The position numbers and the translations under genes are program-made. Below the pieces are notes generated by a model, which worked only from the letters and a program-made list of their open reading frames with translations, did not search any database and was not told where the DNA came from. A stretch of 64,000 nucleotides of DNA from Candidatus Omnitrophota bacterium (GTDB lineage Bacteria > Hinthialibacterota > Hinthialibacteria > Hinthialibacterales > Hinthialibacteraceae): positions 1 to 64,000 of the forward strand of contig JABLXU010000002.1 of NCBI GenBank assembly GCA_013177805.1. Direction: 5' to 3'. Positions 61,371-64,000 of the stretch are shown in pieces (the first letter of the stretch is position 1; every line of letters starts with the position of its first letter).

Positions 61371-63159
61371 GCCGCAAACTGGTTATATGTATCTGAAATG
61401 GGAGAGGTGGACCGCTTATCTGATCATCGCCGGGACGCCGATGTTCATCGCTCCCAGCACCGCCGATTCGTACCTGCTGCCGAAGATTGTCTGGCTCACC
61501 TGCTTTACCGCGTTGTGGCTGTTTTTAATTGCGGTCCAGCCGGTTTCCCGCAAAATCATGACCATGCCATTGGACGCGCCGCTGGCGGCGCTGTTTCTGT
61601 TGGCGCTCCTTTCCGTGTGGATTCATTACCGGACACCGTTGCAAATCAAGGCGCTGTTCCATTTGGCGCTGTTCATCGCCTTGTTTTATTGCTTCCGGCG
61701 ATTCTGGCGAAGAATCGCCACGCCCGGACAGGTGGCCCCGATCCTGATGACCACGGCCGTGCTGGCGGCGGTGTATGGGATTCTGCAGGATTACGGGATC
61801 GATTTCATGACTCCCGTGGGCGGTGTGCGGGACTGGCGGGCCAAGGTGATATCCACCTTGGGCAATCCCAATTTTCTGGCGGGATATTTGGGCATTACCC
61901 TTCCTGTGATCGTGGCGTATGGCTTGCGGACCGGGGCCCGGCGTTATTCGTTCCTTGCGGCGGGACTGGCGGTGATGATCTGCATCGCCTGCCACACCGT
62001 CACGTTCAGCGTGGGAACCACAACCAGCTTAGCCGGGAGTTTAATCGTCACTCTGACGACGGCCTTGCTCATCCACCGCAAAATCCGCCTGCCCTTGGCG
62101 CGGATGTTCATTCTGATGGTGTTGGCGGCATGGCCCGTGATCTGGTACCTGGCCGACAATCCCTACAACAGCCATGGGCGGTCGCTTTATAAGGAAGCCT
62201 GGGAATCGCCCCATTGGTGGTCGGGGATGGGCGCGCGGCGGTTCAACTGGAAAACCACGCGGGTGATGATCAACGAGGCCCCCCTCACCGGCATCGGATT
62301 TGGAAATTACCTGACCGTGCATGAGCACTACCAGGGGATCAACTACGCGAAACAGTGGAACGCGCACGACCGGGATTACGTGATTCCCGTCGATCAGCCT
62401 CATTTTCAGCTGCTCGAGACCGCAAGCGAAACCGGACCCCTGGGCGTATTGGTCCTCTTCTGGTTGACGGCGGCCTGGAACCTCGCGGCGTGGCGGCGGC
62501 TCAAACAAGCCGCTGCCCCGGATTGGTTCGCGTGGGGAGCCTACGCGGGTGTATGGGTGGCGCTGATCCACACGTTTTCGGACTTCCCGTTCCACTTGCC
62601 CGCCAGTTCGATGCAGATCGCGCTGTTGGGTTCGTATCCCGTCACGTCCTTGAAGACTCGTGAATCCCCCAAACGGTCTCTTCCGCCTTGGCTGATCGGA
62701 GTGAGCCTGCTTTGCTCGATTCTGGTTGGCGGGGCCGCGATCCTGCAATTCCGGGCGAGTCAATACCTGCGGAATGGTATTGAAAGCCGGGGATTAGAGG
62801 CGGTCACGCATCTGGAAGCATCCCGCTCGCTGGATCCCTTCGTCCAGCAAACCCACTACATGCTTGGCGTGTACTATGCATCGATAGGGTGGGACAACAA
62901 GGCGGTGAGCGCATTCCATACCGCCATCCGGCTGCAAGAAGACATCTTGGCGCATCAACAGCTCGCCCAGATCTACCTGCGCAAGAACGATTTATCTTCA
63001 GCCATTCAGGAGACCGAGCGGGTGATCGAGCTCAATCCTGTCTTTCCCGGCCGGTATCATGAATTGATCGCGTTACTCAAAAAAGCCGGACGGACCGAGA
63101 ATACCGCCGAACTGGAACGAAAGGCCCGCGATCTGGAAGGGCAATTGCACAAGCCATGA
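61360..63159 (+). CDS. O-antigen ligase/Wzy-like membrane protein with C-terminal TPRs
   Basis: 599 residues from the ATG at 61360; ATGs at 61330 and 61387 are in frame and no ribosome-binding site is decisive. About 12 membrane helices include AYLIIAGTPMFIAPST, WLFLIAVQPVSRKIMTMPL and LAGYLGITLPVIVAYGLRTG. The PF04932-type periplasmic loop has TRVMINEAPLTGIGFGNYLT and HEHYQGINYAKQWNAHDRDY, with the typical G-x-G-x-x-x and His/Arg residues of O-antigen ligases and polymerases. The final 110 residues form TPR helices (LEASRSLDPFVQQTHYMLGV, YYASIGWDNKAVSAFHTAIR, HQQLAQIYLRKNDLSSAIQE). I infer joining or polymerising of surface polysaccharide. It overlaps the DUF2723 gene by 11 bases and both belong to one glycan unit. 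Confidence 0.82.
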   Translation: MGNEPQTGYMYLKWERWTAYLIIAGTPMFIAPSTADSYLLPKIVWLTCFTALWLFLIAVQPVSRKIMTMPLDAPLAALFLLALLSVWIHYRTPLQIKALFHLALFIALFYCFRRFWRRIATPGQVAPILMTTAVLAAVYGILQDYGIDFMTPVGGVRDWRAKVISTLGNPNFLAGYLGITLPVIVAYGLRTGARRYSFLAAGLAVMICIACHTVTFSVGTTTSLAGSLIVTLTTALLIHRKIRLPLARMFILMVLAAWPVIWYLADNPYNSHGRSLYKEAWESPHWWSGMGARRFNWKTTRVMINEAPLTGIGFGNYLTVHEHYQGINYAKQWNAHDRDYVIPVDQPHFQLLETASETGPLGVLVLFWLTAAWNLAAWRRLKQAAAPDWFAWGAYAGVWVALIHTFSDFPFHLPASSMQIALLGSYPVTSLKTRESPKRSLPPWLIGVSLLCSILVGGAAILQFRASQYLRNGIESRGLEAVTHLEASRSLDPFVQQTHYMLGVYYASIGWDNKAVSAFHTAIRLQEDILAHQQLAQIYLRKNDLSSAIQETERVIELNPVFPGRYHELIALLKKAGRTENTAELERKARDLEGQLHKP

Positions 63160-63271
63160 GTTTCATTTCCCGCACCCGGCCTTTTCCCCGAGGGAGAAGA
63201 CCGGGGTAGCGGGATTTTACGATGCAATGAATCACCCTGAGGGGATTCATGTGAGTCGCGATGCATTTTCC
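63160..63271. other. Convergent gap with a degenerate palindrome and a hairpin
   Basis: A degenerate CCC...CCCCGAGGGAGA repeat (63167-63202) is followed by ATGAATCACCC-TGA-GGGGATTCAT (63227-63250), a ten-pair hairpin with one mismatch. No T-run follows, so it is a weak terminator candidate only. Confidence 0.45.
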
Positions 63272-64000
63272 TTACGGCCGTATTTCCGGCTTCCGCATGT
63301 AAACCTCGATCACCGCGCCGGGGCGGTTCCGGCCCCATAAATTCCGGAAAGGGCTATAGGTGTCTTCCACGTCCGCGGGCTGGGGAGTCCAAGGCCGGAT
63401 AAAGGGTTGAAAGACCCGATCGGGCCGGTCATGGCCCACGAATTCGTGGATGGCCGCGCGGCGTTTTGCGTACGCCTCCGGATAGCGGGCCGTAAAAGGG
63501 GCGAAATTGCTGATCACCATGTAACCCGCGGGAACCTGGGCCAGCGTATCCAGCTGATTCAATTGGTTGGAGGGGAGGCCATCGATACCTACCAGCCGGG
63601 AGTCGAACGGTTTCGTCCACATCCCGGCGACATTGCGGTACACCAGGGGGACGGCGAACTGGTCAGTCCCGATCAACAGGGGGGATCGCTCTTCCGTTAA
63701 AAACCAACGCAGACATTCAATCCGGGTATCGGTTTGACTGAGCAGGTGATTGCTCCGCAGATCCTTGAGCAAGGGCTCGGCTCCGGCGGCCAAAAACAAA
63801 ACGGCCGCGATACGTAAGCCCACGCGCGCATCGCGCATCATTTGAGAAACAAGCGCATAGATCCCCCACGCGGCGAAGAGCGAAATCCACGGCAACGCCG
63901 GTAACGAAAAACGCACAAAAAATAAAGGATGCGCCGCGATCAACATTCCATACAAGACCGGAAACACCACCACGGCCCCCTGTCCTTGCCCAAGCAAAGC
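63272..64000 (-). CDS. Membrane glycosyltransferase-like protein (GT39-type), cut off by the window
   Basis: The frame is open to the right edge; 242 residues of the C-terminal part are visible. Hydrophobic segments (VVFPVLYGMLIAAHPLFFVR and LPWISLFAAWGIYALV) with F-x-R-x-x-L-P-x-L-P-W match the last helices of dolichyl-phosphate-mannose-type (GT39/ArnT-like) glycosyltransferases. The remainder (about 95-242) is soluble: SRLVGIDGLPSNQLNQLDTL, GYMVISNFAPFTARYPEA and IHEFVGHDRPDRVFQPFI. It would glycosylate proteins or lipids at the outer face of the inner membrane. It converges with the O-antigen-ligase-like gene, so three glycan-type genes cluster here. The N-terminal half is needed for a firm family call. 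Confidence 0.7.
   Translation of the reverse strand, partial: ALLGQGQGAVVVFPVLYGMLIAAHPLFFVRFSLPALPWISLFAAWGIYALVSQMMRDARVGLRIAAVLFLAAGAEPLLKDLRSNHLLSQTDTRIECLRWFLTEERSPLLIGTDQFAVPLVYRNVAGMWTKPFDSRLVGIDGLPSNQLNQLDTLAQVPAGYMVISNFAPFTARYPEAYAKRRAAIHEFVGHDRPDRVFQPFIRPWTPQPADVEDTYSPFRNLWGRNRPGAVIEVYMRKPEIRP

Overview
The window looks like chromosomal DNA (roughly 57% G+C by eye) from an uncultured, didermal-type, flagellated bacterium. Several traits support this. It has a sigma-28 factor and a flagellar hook/stator block that includes the accessory genes flbD and the TIGR02530 type. It carries a bacillithiol gene (bshA), a c-di-AMP synthase pair (cdaA/cdaR), and a type IV/type II pseudopilin of the FTLIELLIVVAIIGILAAIA kind. 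It also has many long secreted proteins with Pro/Thr linkers, beta-propellers and FG-GAP repeats. This mix resembles deep candidate phyla such as Sumerlaeota (BRC1), Hydrogenedentota or Hinthialibacterota, but no marker here settles the phylum. No rRNA, phage, insertion sequence or CRISPR array was seen.

Layout. 1-3.6 kb: end of murQ, then a small flagellar island (membrane protein, fliA, a Gln-rich protein, a DUF2802-like protein). 4.1-15.1 kb: an accessory region of secreted proteins on both strands (six-hairpin glycosidase-like, five-bladed propeller hydrolase-like, propeller plus helical fusion), a DinB-like protein and a probable 38-residue membrane miniprotein. 15.1-21.8 kb: repeat-rich intergenic DNA, orphan trpF, a membrane protein convergent with it, tRNA-Glu, a winged-helix protein and a 1045-residue LRR / Pro-Thr / FG-GAP secreted protein. 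21.8-33.2 kb: metabolism and housekeeping (cysI; radical SAM protein, Nudix hydrolase and amino-acid permease; a second Nudix hydrolase; thioredoxin-TPR; thiO; recG-folB). 33.7-46.9 kb: flagellar operon fliK-flgD-TIGR02530-flgE-flbD-motA-motB-motB2, then a flagellin-glycosylation-type protein and bshA. 47-51.3 kb: two secreted proteins and a pseudopilin. 51.3-57.7 kb, minus strand: ftsH, folP, cdaA, cdaR, pdxJ, rpe. 57.8-64 kb: four membrane proteins of glycan or lipid-linked sugar type.

How the genes work together. FliA would drive late flagellar genes. FliK and FlgD control assembly of a very large hook protein, and MotA with two different MotB-like proteins forms the stator. The DUF115 protein next to the stator genes probably modifies flagellin. 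The secreted proteins suggest a polymer-degrading or surface-attached lifestyle. folP-cdaA-cdaR-pdxJ is a tightly packed cofactor/second-messenger operon with overlapping genes.

The intergenic spaces carry three repeat classes: a dispersed palindrome of the CCCTCACCCT...AGGGAGAGGG type, a local array of GCAGCCCAGG palindromes, and a recurring habit of short (12-17 base) tandem duplications. The strongest leads for new biology are the radical SAM protein with a CX10CX2C cluster motif, the promoter- and RBS-equipped miniprotein, the paired MotB genes, the tandem duplications and a possible non-standard start codon of cdaA.
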